Below, piece by piece: positions 1-8,788 of a DNA stretch of 64,000 bases. A program made the position numbers and the translations under genes. The notes beneath the pieces are model-generated. The model had not been told where the DNA came from. It searched no databases and saw only the letters and a program-made list of their open reading frames with translations. The DNA is taken from positions 93,538 to 157,537 of the forward strand of contig NZ_VJYI01000025.1 in NCBI RefSeq assembly GCF_008065375.1, written 5' to 3'. The DNA comes from Nonomuraea sp. SYSU D8015 (lineage in GTDB: Bacteria; Actinomycetota; Actinomycetes; Streptosporangiales; Streptosporangiaceae). Each line of letters begins with the position of its first letter. Position 1 is the first letter of the stretch.

Positions 1-278
1 CCGAACGTCGCGTCGCCGAAGACCTTGGCGTAGTTGTCGAACCAGGCGAACGGCGCGTCGCCCTGCACGAACGAGCGCACCGTGTACTTGCGCAAGCTCA
101 GCTCGACGTTGCGATAGAGCGGATAGGCGTAGAACATGAGCAGGTAGAGCACGACTGGGGCGAGAAACGCCCACGCCGCCCACTGCCCGGATCTGGTGCG
201 TGCCGCCCGGTGGCGCCGCCCCCGTGCCGGGGCGGAGCCGCGGGCGGGACGCACCGCCGTCTGCGTGAGGTGGCTCAT
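1..278 (-). CDS. Sugar ABC transporter permease, N-terminal part (cut by window edge)
   Basis: This is the start of a MalF/UgpA-type inner-membrane permease that would form the sugar channel of the importer together with the binding protein just upstream. About 92 residues are visible. They comprise a basic cytoplasmic N-terminus rich in Arg and Ala, a first hydrophobic segment (AFLAPVVLYLLMFYAYPLY) and the usual NVELSLRKYTV stretch after it. The ATG lies only 4 bases after the stop of the binding-protein gene, so the two are co-transcribed. The rest of the gene lies left of the window. The family call is firm; the substrate is not visible and is inferred only from the neighbouring LacI regulator and glycoside hydrolase. 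Confidence 0.85.
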   Translation of the reverse strand, partial: MSHLTQTAVRPARGSAPARGRRHRAARTRSGQWAAWAFLAPVVLYLLMFYAYPLYRNVELSLRKYTVRSFVQGDAPFAWFDNYAKVFGDATF

Positions 279-282
279 GCCG

Positions 283-1560
283 CTACTGGGTCGCGCTCGC
301 CGCCGCGGACTGGGCCGCCGCCATGGCGTCCTGCGGCGACTTCGAGCCGCTCAGCGCCGCCTGCACCGCGCCCCACATCGGTTCGGAGATCTTCGGGTAT
401 TTCGTGCCCAGGTCGTCGCTGGTGCGGCCCTTGGCGGCCTTGACCGCATCCACCCACACCTGCAGATCGGGTGTGGCCGCCACCTGCTTGGCCTGCACCG
501 CCTCTGTGGGCGCGATGTAGGACAGGGTGGTGGTCGTGGTGAGCGAATTGTCGGTGCTGGTCAGGCACGTCACGAGCTTCTGGGAGGTGGCGTAGCGGGC
601 GGTGTCGGACTGCACCGGGATGCTGACGAACTCACCGCCGGTCGGGGCGGGCGCGGTGCCGCCGTCCTTGCCCGGGATGGGGATGATGCCGTAGTCGAAG
701 CCGGCCTTCTTGGCGTTGGCGAGCTGCCAGGTGCCGTTCTCGGCGAAGGCGTAGTCGCCGCCGGCGAACTCCTGCCAGCTCGTGGTCTGGGTGTTGTTGA
801 TGACGGAGTTGGGGGCATACCCCTTCTTCAGCCAGTCCGTCCACAGCGCCACCGCGGACACGCCCTCGGGCGAGTCGAGCTTGGTGAGGTTCGCGCCGGA
901 GCCCCAGAACCAGGGCAGGAACTGGAAACTGCCCTCCTCGGTGCCGATCGCCGAGAACGTGATGCCCTTCTTGCCGGACGCCTTCACCTTCTCCAGCGCC
1001 GCGGTCAGCGACGCCCAGTCCTTGACGGAGGCGACGTCCACGCCGGCCTTCTTCAGGACCTCCTTGTTGTAGTACAGGGCGAGGGTGTTGGCGCCGATCG
1101 GGACGCCGTAGGTCTTGCCGCCGCTCTGCCCGGCGGCCAGCAGGTTCGGCGCGATCGCGGAGACATCGAGCTTGTTCTCCTCCGTGGTGGTCAGGACCCC
1201 GGCCTCCGCCAGCGTCGAGACCACGGGGTTGTCCACGATGAGCACGTCCGGCGAGTTGCCCTGCTGGGCGGCCAGCAGGGCCTTGTTGGTCAGGTCGCTG
1301 GTGTCGTAGCCGGTCCGCTCGACCTTCACACCGGCCTGGGTGCCGCACGTCTCCAGGAGCTTCACCCAATCCGAGCTCTTGTCGTACTGGGGGTAGGGGT
1401 CCCAGATCGTGTACGTGCCGCCCCCGGCGGCCTTGCTCGCACTCGTCGAGCCGCCGTCGCCGCCGGACGGTGACGAGCCGCAGGCGGCGAGCCCGCCCAC
1501 GGCGGCCAGGACCGCCAGGCTCACGCCGGCCGTACGCCGGCTCCTTGCCGCTGATCTCAT
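283..1560 (-). CDS. Sugar ABC transporter substrate-binding lipoprotein
   Basis: A 425-residue extracellular solute-binding protein of family 1 (MalE-like), anchored to the membrane by a lipid. The N-terminus is a lipoprotein signal with lipobox LAAC followed by a Gly/Ser linker. The mature part begins with TYTIWDPYPQYDKSS, typical of this family, and holds the usual DVLIVDNP and GVPIGANTLALYYNKEVL segments. GGAGG sits 8 bases before the ATG. It is the first gene of a minus-strand operon with the permease. Its promoter region carries two tandem palindromic operators (1609-1635) of the same type as those before the glycoside hydrolase, so the adjacent LacI protein probably represses it. The ligand is probably an oligosaccharide released by that hydrolase, which is inference. 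Confidence 0.92.
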   Translation of the reverse strand: MRSAARSRRTAGVSLAVLAAVGGLAACGSSPSGGDGGSTSASKAAGGGTYTIWDPYPQYDKSSDWVKLLETCGTQAGVKVERTGYDTSDLTNKALLAAQQGNSPDVLIVDNPVVSTLAEAGVLTTTEENKLDVSAIAPNLLAAGQSGGKTYGVPIGANTLALYYNKEVLKKAGVDVASVKDWASLTAALEKVKASGKKGITFSAIGTEEGSFQFLPWFWGSGANLTKLDSPEGVSAVALWTDWLKKGYAPNSVINNTQTTSWQEFAGGDYAFAENGTWQLANAKKAGFDYGIIPIPGKDGGTAPAPTGGEFVSIPVQSDTARYATSQKLVTCLTSTDNSLTTTTTLSYIAPTEAVQAKQVAATPDLQVWVDAVKAAKGRTSDDLGTKYPKISEPMWGAVQAALSGSKSPQDAMAAAQSAAASATQ

Positions 1561-1608
1561 TGATCTGACCTCCGCAGACAGGCGTTACGCGGCTGTTTCC
1601 CTTTGAAG

Positions 1609-1635
1609 TCGAATCGGTTCGCCGAATCGGTTCGA
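1609..1635. promoter_or_regulatory. Tandem LacI-family operators before the ABC transporter operon
   Basis: Two abutting near-palindromes, TCGAATCGGTTCGC and CCGAATCGGTTCGA, start 13 bases apart. The core CGAATCGGTTCG resembles LacI/GalR operators with a central CG. The pair lies about 50 bases before the binding-protein ATG, on its promoter side. The same tandem arrangement recurs at 2974-3001 and a single related site is at 1734-1747. Confidence 0.75.
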
Positions 1636-1733
1636 CCGAAGATAGGCCCGCTTCATCCTGCGCGTCAATGGCCGGGGCGAGCCTTGCGGCAACCGACACG
1701 TCTTCGCCACGGAACCGGGGTCGGTACCTCGCA

Positions 1734-1747
1734 TGAACCGGTTCGAC
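1734..1747. promoter_or_regulatory. Single LacI-family operator upstream of the regulator gene
   Basis: TGAACCGGTTCGAC contains the palindromic core GAACCGGTTC. It lies 43 bases before the GTG start of the LacI-family gene and fits autoregulation. Similarity to the tandem sites nearby is visible directly; binding is inferred. Confidence 0.65.
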
Positions 1748-1789
1748 CTACGATGGTCGCCGACCGGCGGATTCGGACGAGGAGCACGG

Positions 1790-2806
1790 GTGAACATCGG
1801 AGAGATCGCCAAGCGGGCGGGCGTGTCGCGCAGCACCGTCTCGTACGCGCTCACCGGCAAGCGCCCGGTGTCGGAGGAGACCAAGCGCCGCATCCAGACC
1901 GTCATCGACGAGCTGGGCTACCGGCCCAACGCCTCGGCCAGGGCGCTGAAGGAGGGCCGCACCCGCACGATCGGCCTGGTCATACCGCCCGCCGGCCGGC
2001 GGCTGACCGACATGCAGCTCGGCTTCGTCGCCAGCGTGGTCGACGCCACCGCCCGCGCCGACCTGGACGTCCTGCTGTCGCCCTCGGGCGGCGAGCACGA
2101 CCGCTCCTTCGAGCGCGTGGTCACCGGCCGGCGCGTGGACGGCGTCGTCCTCATGGAGATCCGCCTGGAGGACGACCGGGTCGCCCGGCTGCTCGGCAGC
2201 GGCCTGCCGTTCGTCGGCATCGGCCGTACCCGCCGCCCGCAGGAGATGTCCTGGGTGGACATCGACTACGAGACGCTCATCGCCAACTGCGTCCACCACC
2301 TGGCCGACCTCGGCCACCGGCACCTGGCGCTGGTCAACCGCAACGCCGAACTGGTCGCCGCCGGATACGGCCCCGGCCACCGCGCGCAGGACGGCTTCGC
2401 CCGCGCCGTCGCCGAACGCGGCCTGCACGGCGTGCAGGCCTGCTGCGGCGATGACCCGCAGGCCGGTCAGTCCTGCGTGGAGCAACTCCTCGCCCAGCAT
2501 CCTGAGCTGACCGCCATCGCCACCATCAACGAGGCGGCGGTGTCCGGCATGTACCGCGCGCTCGCCGAAGCGGGGCTGAGCGTGCCCGGCGACTTCTCCA
2601 TCGCCGGCGTCGCGGCCCAGCACTGGGCCGAGAACCTGCACCCGCCGCTCACCGCCGCCGACGTCCCCGCCGACGAGCTGGGAGCCCACGCCGTCGAGCT
2701 GCTCATCCAGCGCATCGCCGACCCGGAGACCCCGCACCGCCACCTCCTGGTCGCCCCGCCGATCTCGCTGCGCGGCACCACCGGGCCCGCCCGGCCACGC
2801 GCCTGA
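1790..2806 (+). CDS. LacI-family transcriptional regulator
   Basis: A 338-residue LacI/GalR regulator. The N-terminal helix-turn-helix reads IGEIAKRAGVSRSTVSYALTG, followed by the hinge helix region YRPNASARALKEGRT, and then a periplasmic-binding-protein-like sugar domain (about residues 60-330). I choose the GTG at 1790 because GAGGAG lies 5-6 bases before it. An upstream ATG at 1733 would place the operator inside the coding region. It is divergent from the ABC operon and followed by the secreted glycoside hydrolase; all three promoters carry the same palindromic sites. It most likely represses both transport and hydrolysis until a sugar inducer binds. The inducer cannot be deduced. Confidence 0.92.
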   Translation: MNIGEIAKRAGVSRSTVSYALTGKRPVSEETKRRIQTVIDELGYRPNASARALKEGRTRTIGLVIPPAGRRLTDMQLGFVASVVDATARADLDVLLSPSGGEHDRSFERVVTGRRVDGVVLMEIRLEDDRVARLLGSGLPFVGIGRTRRPQEMSWVDIDYETLIANCVHHLADLGHRHLALVNRNAELVAAGYGPGHRAQDGFARAVAERGLHGVQACCGDDPQAGQSCVEQLLAQHPELTAIATINEAAVSGMYRALAEAGLSVPGDFSIAGVAAQHWAENLHPPLTAADVPADELGAHAVELLIQRIADPETPHRHLLVAPPISLRGTTGPARPRA

Positions 2807-2973
2807 CCACATGGGCTCGTAGATCCGCAGGTCGCTCGAGCCGAGGGCGGCGGCACTCTCGCACGTGCACGCCTGCTTCCAGGACTGCGGCTCGCATGAC
2901 GGCAACATGGCGGCGACGTGTCACGCACGTTTCTCGCTCTTGACCATCGCATCAGGGGGCACTTAAGGTCCAG

Positions 2974-3001
2974 TCGAATCGGTTCGGCGAATCGATTCGA
3001 C
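2974..3001. promoter_or_regulatory. Tandem LacI-family operators before the glycoside hydrolase
   Basis: TCGAATCGGTTCGG is followed immediately by CGAATCGATTCGAC, again at about 14-base spacing. The pair lies 33 bases before the chosen ATG of the hydrolase. This supports an ATG start at 3035 rather than an earlier in-frame start that would include the operators. Confidence 0.75.
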
Positions 3002-3034
3002 TCCCTTCAGCACTCCCCGAAATGGGAAAGGCGC

Positions 3035-6000
3035 ATGGCTGAACCCTTGTCCCGGCGGGCACACATGCGTGTGCCCCACGCCCTCCTCGCCGCCTCACTC
3101 GCGCTGACCGTAATCCCGATCATCGCTTCACCCGCACCCGCCGCCCAGGCGGAAGCCCCGAACCTCGTGCTCCACTACGACTTCGAAGGCGGCCTGTCCG
3201 CCGGCACCGTCACCGACCGCTCCCCCTCCGGCCTCGACGGCACCCTGGTCAACCCCGGCTCGGCCACCACGGCCACCGGCGCCGACGGCACGCAGGCATT
3301 GTCCCTGCCCGGTGGCGCGACCGGCTCGGCCACGGCGCCGTACGTGACCATCCCGAACGGCCTGTTCCGCGGCCGGTCCGCCATGACCATCTCGACCTGG
3401 TTGAAGTGGGCCGGTGGCCCCGACTTCCAGTGGGTCTACAACCTCGGCAAGGACGCCGCGACCGCGACCTTCGTCACTCCGTCCTATGCCGGCGACGCGA
3501 CCACACGCTCGTCCATCAAGCCGGTCAACGGCACCGCCGAAGTAGGGGTGCCCGGCACGCAGAAGCTGCCGGCCGGCCAGTGGGTCAACCTCGTCACCAC
3601 GATCGACGGCAAGACCATCACCTACTACGTCAACGGCGCGGCCATCGGCAGCACCGCGGCCGCGATCGACCTGGCCGCGGTCATGCACGCCGACGGGAGC
3701 ACCACCTCCGGCTTCCTCTGCAAGCCGTTCTGGAACGGGCATCCCTTCCTGGCAGGCGCCCTGGACGACTTCCGCGTGTACGACGCCGCCATGACCGCCG
3801 AGCAGGTCGCCGATCTGGCCGGCGACCGCCTGGCCACGTTGACGAAGGTCGAGCAGACCTCCTTCGACGTGACCACGTTCAGGGACGTGGCTCCGGACCT
3901 CCCGAAGACCGCCGTCGCGCAGTTCTCCGACGGCATCCGCCGCGCCGTCCCGATCACCTGGGACGCCGTCGATCCGGCGCAGTACGCCAAGGTCGGCCAA
4001 TTCACTGTCAAGGGCACCGCGCACGGCACCCCTGTCCAGGCCACCGTCCGCGTCACCGCCAACCAACTGGCCATCGACCTCGGCGCCGAGACCGGCGCCT
4101 TCCACGGCGGCGCGTCCGGCACGTTGTACGGCGTGTACGGCGAGGGCGTGCCCACCAGCAACCTCCTCGAAGGCATCAACCTGCGCACGGTGTCCACCAA
4201 GGCGCAGGACGGCCCCCAGCACCCGGGCGCCGACGCCCTCGAAGTGGTCAAGCCCCTGGCCGACGCCACGGACGGCGACGTGTACATCTACATGACCGAC
4301 ATCTACCGCGGCTTCCCCTACCAGTGGCCGGGCAACACCCCCGAGGCCAGGCTGAACGACTTCAAGGCGAAGATCGCAAAGCAGGTCGACCAGGTCCTCA
4401 CGCTCGACCCGAAATATCAGGACAACATCGTCTTCGTGCCGTTCAACGAGCCCGAGGGCAACATGTTCGGCACCGGCGAGTGGAGCTACAACCGGATCAG
4501 CTGGCTCAGCGACCCGCAGTACTACTTCAAGGCGTGGGACGAGGTATACGCGCTCATCAAGGGCAAGATGCCGGACGCCCGCATCGCCGGGCCCAACACG
4601 AGCGTGCTGTATTCCCAGGTGGAGGGCTTCCTGCGGCACACCGTCGCGGCGAAGGCCGTCCCCGACGTCGTCACCTGGCACGAGCTCGGCGACCCCGCGC
4701 GCATCCGCAGCAACGTGGCGAAGTATCGCGGCTGGGAGAAGGCCGCGTTCGCGGGCACCCCGTATGAGGGCAAGCAACTGCCGATCAACCTCAACGAGTA
4801 CGCCTACAACTACCACACCTCGGTGCCCGGCCAGATGATCCAATGGGCCTCGGCCATCGAGGAGTCCAAGGTCGACGCCGACATCGCGTACTGGAACATC
4901 GACGGCAACCTGTCCGACTCGGCCGTGCAGGCGAACCGGGGCAACGGCCAGTGGTGGCTGCTCAACGCCTACGGCCAGATGTCCGGCAACACGGTCAAGG
5001 TCACCCCGCCGCGTCCCGACGTCAGCTACACCCTCCAGGGCGTCGCCACCCTCGACAAGGCCAAGGCGCAGGCCCGCGCCCTGTTCGGCGGCACGTCCGG
5101 CAAGGTCGACATCAGGTTCGACAACGTGGACGCCGCCCTGTTCGGCGAGACCGCGCATGCGCTGGTCCAAGAGATCCCGTGGACCGGCCAGCTCGGCGAC
5201 TCCGCCCAGCCCGAGGTCCTCGCCGAGCTGGATCTGCCAGTGCGGGACCGCTCCGTGACGTTCGCCTTCGGCGGCACGCTGCCCCAGCTCAGGGAGGCGT
5301 CGGCGTACCAGATCATCCTCACCCCGGGAGGCGACACCACCTCTCCCGCCCAGGCGACCAAGCTCTGGCAGGCGACGTACGAGGCCGAGCATGCGGCCCG
5401 CACCGGCACGCCCTACTACCGCAACGGCCCCGAAGGCTCACCTTCGAACGTCGCCAAGTTCTACACCTCCGGTGGCTACAACGTCGGCGGCCTGCGCACC
5501 GGCTCCACTCTGGCGCTCGACTTCAAGGTCTCGGCGCCGCAGGACGGCACGTACGACCTGTCGGTCTTCGCCAACTCCCTCAACACCTTCGACGCCGTGC
5601 GTGAGCAGGGCCCCACCAACGTCTTCCTCCGCGTCGACGGCGGCGCAGAGCAGGAGCTGCACCTCCCCTTGGGATACAAGTGGGTGGTCTGGGACCACGC
5701 CGACACCAAGGTCGCGCTCAGCAAGGGCGAGCACATGATCACCCTGGCCGCGCGCAGCCTGGACGGTACCCGTGCCACCAAGGGCGACGCCCTCATCGAC
5801 AAGATCGACCTCTCCCTCGCCAACCCCGCGGCGGACGAGACCATCTACGAGGCCGAGTACGCCACCCTCAAGGGCGCCCGTACTGACTACAGCCGCAGGA
5901 AGGTCTCCGGCCCCGGCCACACCACCATCAGCAAGGATCAGACCGCAACCTTCTGGGTCTACTCCCCCGACGACGGCGAATCCACCCTCACCATCGACAC

Positions 6001-6622
6001 CCTCGGCGGCGGCCGCGCTTGGCTCGACGTCAACGGCCACCGCCTCACCGGCGTCAACGCCGACACCACGGTCAAGGCGTTCCTCGCCGGCGGCATCAAC
6101 AAGATCACCCTCACCGGGCAGTCCGGCAAGCTCCGCCTGGACAGCCTCCGCGTCGCCGACACCGATGGCACCCTCACACCCACCTGGTACGAAGCCGAAG
6201 CCGCCCGCATCGCCGGCACCGCCAAGGTCACCGCCTACCCGTTGGCCAGCGGCGGCAAGGCCGTCACCGACATCGGCGGCACCCCCGGCAACGCCAACAC
6301 CCTCACCTTCGACGTCACCGCCCCCAAGGACGGCACCTACGCCCTGACCATCCGCTACTCCAACCCCGAACAGTCCCCCGCCTCCCACTACAACCCCGAC
6401 CCACTGGCCCGCCACGCCGAGGTCTCCATCAACGGCGCCCAGCCCCAGCGCGCCTGGTTCCCCCACTCCTTCCACGCCGACAACTTCTGGGAGCTGACCA
6501 TCCCGGTCCAGCTGAAGAAGGGAGCCAACACCATCGCCTTCGCTGCACAGGAACCGCCAAACTTCGACGGCGACTCCTACATCTCCGACACCTTCCCCGA
6601 CATCCTGCTCCGCTCGAAGTAA
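3035..6622 (+). CDS. Secreted multidomain clan-A glycoside hydrolase with LamG and CBM6/35-like domains
   Basis: A 1195-residue exported enzyme. The signal peptide ends near residue 40 (PAPAAQAEA). Next come a LamG/concanavalin-like domain (about 45-265, starting LVLHYDFEGG), an Ig-like bacterial domain (about 275-345) and a TIM-barrel core resembling GH39 (about 350-700). The core has the acid/base motif PFNEPEG (Glu472) and a second motif LNEYAYNY (Glu588) as likely nucleophile. Three beta-sandwich domains follow, each starting YEAE (near 782, 938 and 1051), typical of CBM6/CBM35. The start at 3035 has GGGAAAGG before it. It belongs to the LacI regulon through the operators at 2974-3001. 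The linkage cleaved is unknown; GH39 is the closest family I can name and other clan-A families are possible. Confidence 0.85.
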   Translation: MAEPLSRRAHMRVPHALLAASLALTVIPIIASPAPAAQAEAPNLVLHYDFEGGLSAGTVTDRSPSGLDGTLVNPGSATTATGADGTQALSLPGGATGSATAPYVTIPNGLFRGRSAMTISTWLKWAGGPDFQWVYNLGKDAATATFVTPSYAGDATTRSSIKPVNGTAEVGVPGTQKLPAGQWVNLVTTIDGKTITYYVNGAAIGSTAAAIDLAAVMHADGSTTSGFLCKPFWNGHPFLAGALDDFRVYDAAMTAEQVADLAGDRLATLTKVEQTSFDVTTFRDVAPDLPKTAVAQFSDGIRRAVPITWDAVDPAQYAKVGQFTVKGTAHGTPVQATVRVTANQLAIDLGAETGAFHGGASGTLYGVYGEGVPTSNLLEGINLRTVSTKAQDGPQHPGADALEVVKPLADATDGDVYIYMTDIYRGFPYQWPGNTPEARLNDFKAKIAKQVDQVLTLDPKYQDNIVFVPFNEPEGNMFGTGEWSYNRISWLSDPQYYFKAWDEVYALIKGKMPDARIAGPNTSVLYSQVEGFLRHTVAAKAVPDVVTWHELGDPARIRSNVAKYRGWEKAAFAGTPYEGKQLPINLNEYAYNYHTSVPGQMIQWASAIEESKVDADIAYWNIDGNLSDSAVQANRGNGQWWLLNAYGQMSGNTVKVTPPRPDVSYTLQGVATLDKAKAQARALFGGTSGKVDIRFDNVDAALFGETAHALVQEIPWTGQLGDSAQPEVLAELDLPVRDRSVTFAFGGTLPQLREASAYQIILTPGGDTTSPAQATKLWQATYEAEHAARTGTPYYRNGPEGSPSNVAKFYTSGGYNVGGLRTGSTLALDFKVSAPQDGTYDLSVFANSLNTFDAVREQGPTNVFLRVDGGAEQELHLPLGYKWVVWDHADTKVALSKGEHMITLAARSLDGTRATKGDALIDKIDLSLANPAADETIYEAEYATLKGARTDYSRRKVSGPGHTTISKDQTATFWVYSPDDGESTLTIDTLGGGRAWLDVNGHRLTGVNADTTVKAFLAGGINKITLTGQSGKLRLDSLRVADTDGTLTPTWYEAEAARIAGTAKVTAYPLASGGKAVTDIGGTPGNANTLTFDVTAPKDGTYALTIRYSNPEQSPASHYNPDPLARHAEVSINGAQPQRAWFPHSFHADNFWELTIPVQLKKGANTIAFAAQEPPNFDGDSYISDTFPDILLRSK

Positions 6623-7140
6623 GCGGCGGTGCCGCGTCGACTGCCGCCCTGTCGATCTGGCCGTGCGCGAATGGCTGGCGACGTTGAGTCCGAGGGCGGT
6701 CAGACCAGAGAGGACGAGCAGCACGCGGGTGGGCAGGAGCCGGCCGGATCGGGGCTGAGCAAGTCGGGCTGTGGTTCGCCGACTCCGGCATGGGTTCTTG
6801 TCCTCCTCTCCTCTACACCGGACGGGGACCCGTCGAGGGCCGTCTCAAATGCGGTTCAAGTCGGGCCCTCCACAGCGGTGTCTCACTCGAGCGAGGCCGC
6901 ATCGGCGTCAACAGCGGCCTCACGCGCTCGACCTTGATCGATCGATCTACGCAGACGCACCTTCCTGCCCCAGCGGTCGTACGTCGCACGTCTCCGTACC
7001 AGAAGATCATTGTCGCTCTCCGTAGCAGAAGGCGGCACGTCAAACGATCTTCTTCCGAGACCGCACGCTTACTCTGACGGAACAGGGACGGAACAGGACG
7101 CTGATCGATCTCCAAAACATGCTTCGAAGATCGGACATTT
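6623..7140. other. Gene-free interval, no recognised element
   Basis: About 520 bases between the convergent hydrolase and acyl-CoA dehydrogenase genes. Short open frames here lack ribosome sites and recognisable sequence. I see no strong hairpin or repeat. It may be the decayed remains of a gene, but nothing supports a specific claim. Confidence 0.4.
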
Positions 7141-8349
7141 TCAGCGAACCTGCAGGCCAGTGACCGCACGGCCGATGATCAACCGCTGGATCTCCGATGT
7201 CCCCTCGAAAATGGTGTAGATCTTGGCGTCCCGATGGAAGCGCTCCACCGGATGCTCCCTCGTGTACCCCGCCCCGCCGAGGATCTGGATCGCCTGCTCC
7301 GTCACCCACACCGCCGTCTCCCCTGCCACCAGCTTCGACATCGAGCCCTCCGCCTGCTCGAACTGCCTGCCGTTGCGGGCCATCCAGGCGGCTCGCCAGG
7401 TCAGGAGGCGGGCGACGTCCACGCGGGTGGCCATGTCGGCGAGGAGGAAGGCGATCGCCTGGTTCTCGCCGATCTTGCGGCCGAACTGCTCCCGCTCGCG
7501 GGCGTAGTCCCTGGCGTACTCGAAGGCCGCGCGGGCGATGCCCACGGCCATGGCGGCGACCGACGGGCGGGTGGTCTCGAACGTGCGCATCGCCGCCTGC
7601 TCGCCGGCCCGTTCGCCGTTGCGTACGCGGGCCAGCCGGGCCTCCAGTTTCTCCTTGCCGCCGAGCAGGCAGGAGCCGGGCACGCGGACGTCGTCCAGGA
7701 TCACCTCGGCCGTGTGCGAGGCGCGGATGCCGTGCTTGCGGAACTTCTGACCCATGGACAGGCCTGGCGTGCCAGGGGGGATGACGAAGGAGGCCTGGCC
7801 GCGGGTGCCGAGCGACGGGTCGACGGAGGCGACGACCACGTGGACGTTGGCGATGCCGCCGTTCGTGGCCCAGGTCTTGACGCCGTTCAGCACCCAGTCG
7901 CCCCGGTCGTGGACGGCGCGGGTGCGGATGGCGCCGACGTCGGAGCCGGCGTCGGGCTCGGAGGCGCAGAAGGCGCCCAGCTTGACGTCGTTCTCGGTGC
8001 CGAACATCTGCGGGAGCCACTCTCCCATCTGCTCGGGGGTGCCGTTCGACGACAGGGCGGCGGCGGCCAGGCCGGTGCCGACGATGGACAGGCCGATGCC
8101 CGCGTCGCCCCAGAAGATCTCCTCGAACGCCACCGGCAGCCCCAGCCCGCTCTCCTCGAACCACTGCGTGGCGAAGAAGTCCAGGGAGTACAGGCCGATC
8201 TTGGCGGCCTCCTGGATGACCGGCCAGGGGGTCTCCTCGCGTTCGTCCCATTCGGCGCCGGCGGGGCGGATCACGTCGCGGGCGAACGCGTGGACCCAGT
8301 CGCGTACCTCGATGACCTCGTCACTGAGCTCCGGGCAGAACCCGCTCAT
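7141..8349 (-). CDS. Acyl-CoA dehydrogenase
   Basis: A FAD flavoenzyme of about 402 residues that introduces the alpha-beta double bond into acyl-CoA, passing electrons to ETF. Visible family features are the flavin-contact stretch GAFCASEPDAGSDVGAIRT, the TWATNGGIA segment, RxQFGRKIGENQAIAF, and the C-terminal IYTIFEGTSEIQRLIIGR with the catalytic glutamate. I prefer the ATG at 8349. A GTG at 8358 would sit only about 2 bases from the GGAGGA at 8361-8366, while the ATG is 11 bases away. Two palindromes just upstream (8376-8406) suggest control by a TetR-type regulator, none of which is adjacent. The chain-length preference is unknown. Confidence 0.93.
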   Translation of the reverse strand: MSGFCPELSDEVIEVRDWVHAFARDVIRPAGAEWDEREETPWPVIQEAAKIGLYSLDFFATQWFEESGLGLPVAFEEIFWGDAGIGLSIVGTGLAAAALSSNGTPEQMGEWLPQMFGTENDVKLGAFCASEPDAGSDVGAIRTRAVHDRGDWVLNGVKTWATNGGIANVHVVVASVDPSLGTRGQASFVIPPGTPGLSMGQKFRKHGIRASHTAEVILDDVRVPGSCLLGGKEKLEARLARVRNGERAGEQAAMRTFETTRPSVAAMAVGIARAAFEYARDYAREREQFGRKIGENQAIAFLLADMATRVDVARLLTWRAAWMARNGRQFEQAEGSMSKLVAGETAVWVTEQAIQILGGAGYTREHPVERFHRDAKIYTIFEGTSEIQRLIIGRAVTGLQVR

Positions 8350-8375
8350 ACGCCGCACGCTCCTCCGATCCAGGG

Positions 8376-8406
8376 GTTACCGGTGGTAACACCTTACCGA
8401 TCGGTA
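8376..8406. promoter_or_regulatory. Two palindromes upstream of acyl-CoA dehydrogenase, probable TetR-type operators
   Basis: GTTACCGGTGGTAAC (8376-8390) has 6-base arms around three bases. TACCGATCGGTA (8395-8406) is a perfect 12-base palindrome. Both lie in the 59 bases between the small upstream gene and the dehydrogenase start. The TACC...GGTA pattern fits TetR-family operators that control fatty-acid or sterol catabolism genes. Confidence 0.6.
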
Positions 8407-8408
8407 GC

Positions 8409-8696
8409 TCACACAGGAACGTCCGGAGGGGCGACGTTTCTCGTTCCTTTGGGCGACCGCGCGTACACGGTCCGCACCACCTGCAGCGCCCAGCGCATGC
8501 GGGGCGCGGCCGTCTCCGGGTGGTCGCCGTACTCGCCGGCGAGCGCCACCGCGCAGCCGCGCGTGCCGCCGTGCGTCCTGACGGCGCGGCGGATGGCGGC
8601 GGTGACCTCGGGTCCGCTCGGCGCGGAGCCGGTGGGCAGGTCGCTGCCGAACAGCGCCTCGGCGCGGGCCGCCGTCAGGAAATCCGTGGTGACCAT
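8409..8696 (-). CDS. Small conserved hypothetical protein
   Basis: A 95-residue soluble protein with no signal peptide or membrane segment. The centre reads VTAAIRRAVRTHGGTRGCAVALAGEYGDHPETAAPRM in part, and the C-terminus is short and polar. I do not recognise a named domain, although small proteins with this DFLTAARAEALFGSDLP start look familiar from actinobacterial genomes. GGAAGGAG lies just before the ATG. It follows gpgS with a gap of about 90 bases on the same strand, so it may be read from the same transcript. Coding is supported by the ribosome site, the typical codon use and the absence of a better frame here. Confidence 0.7.
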   Translation of the reverse strand: MVTTDFLTAARAEALFGSDLPTGSAPSGPEVTAAIRRAVRTHGGTRGCAVALAGEYGDHPETAAPRMRWALQVVRTVYARSPKGTRNVAPPDVPV

Positions 8697-8788
8697 GGCG
8701 ATGCTCCTTCCCTACCCGGTGGGGGTTGGAGCCGCCGCTGGAGCGAGCGCCGCTCGCGGCTCGGGCCGGTACGGCGATCAGCGGCGGT

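Noticed and set aside
3128..5392. Minus-strand open frame of 754 codons
   Set aside because: It lies opposite the glycoside hydrolase and has the typical Gly/Val/Leu/Arg composition of a high-GC shadow frame.
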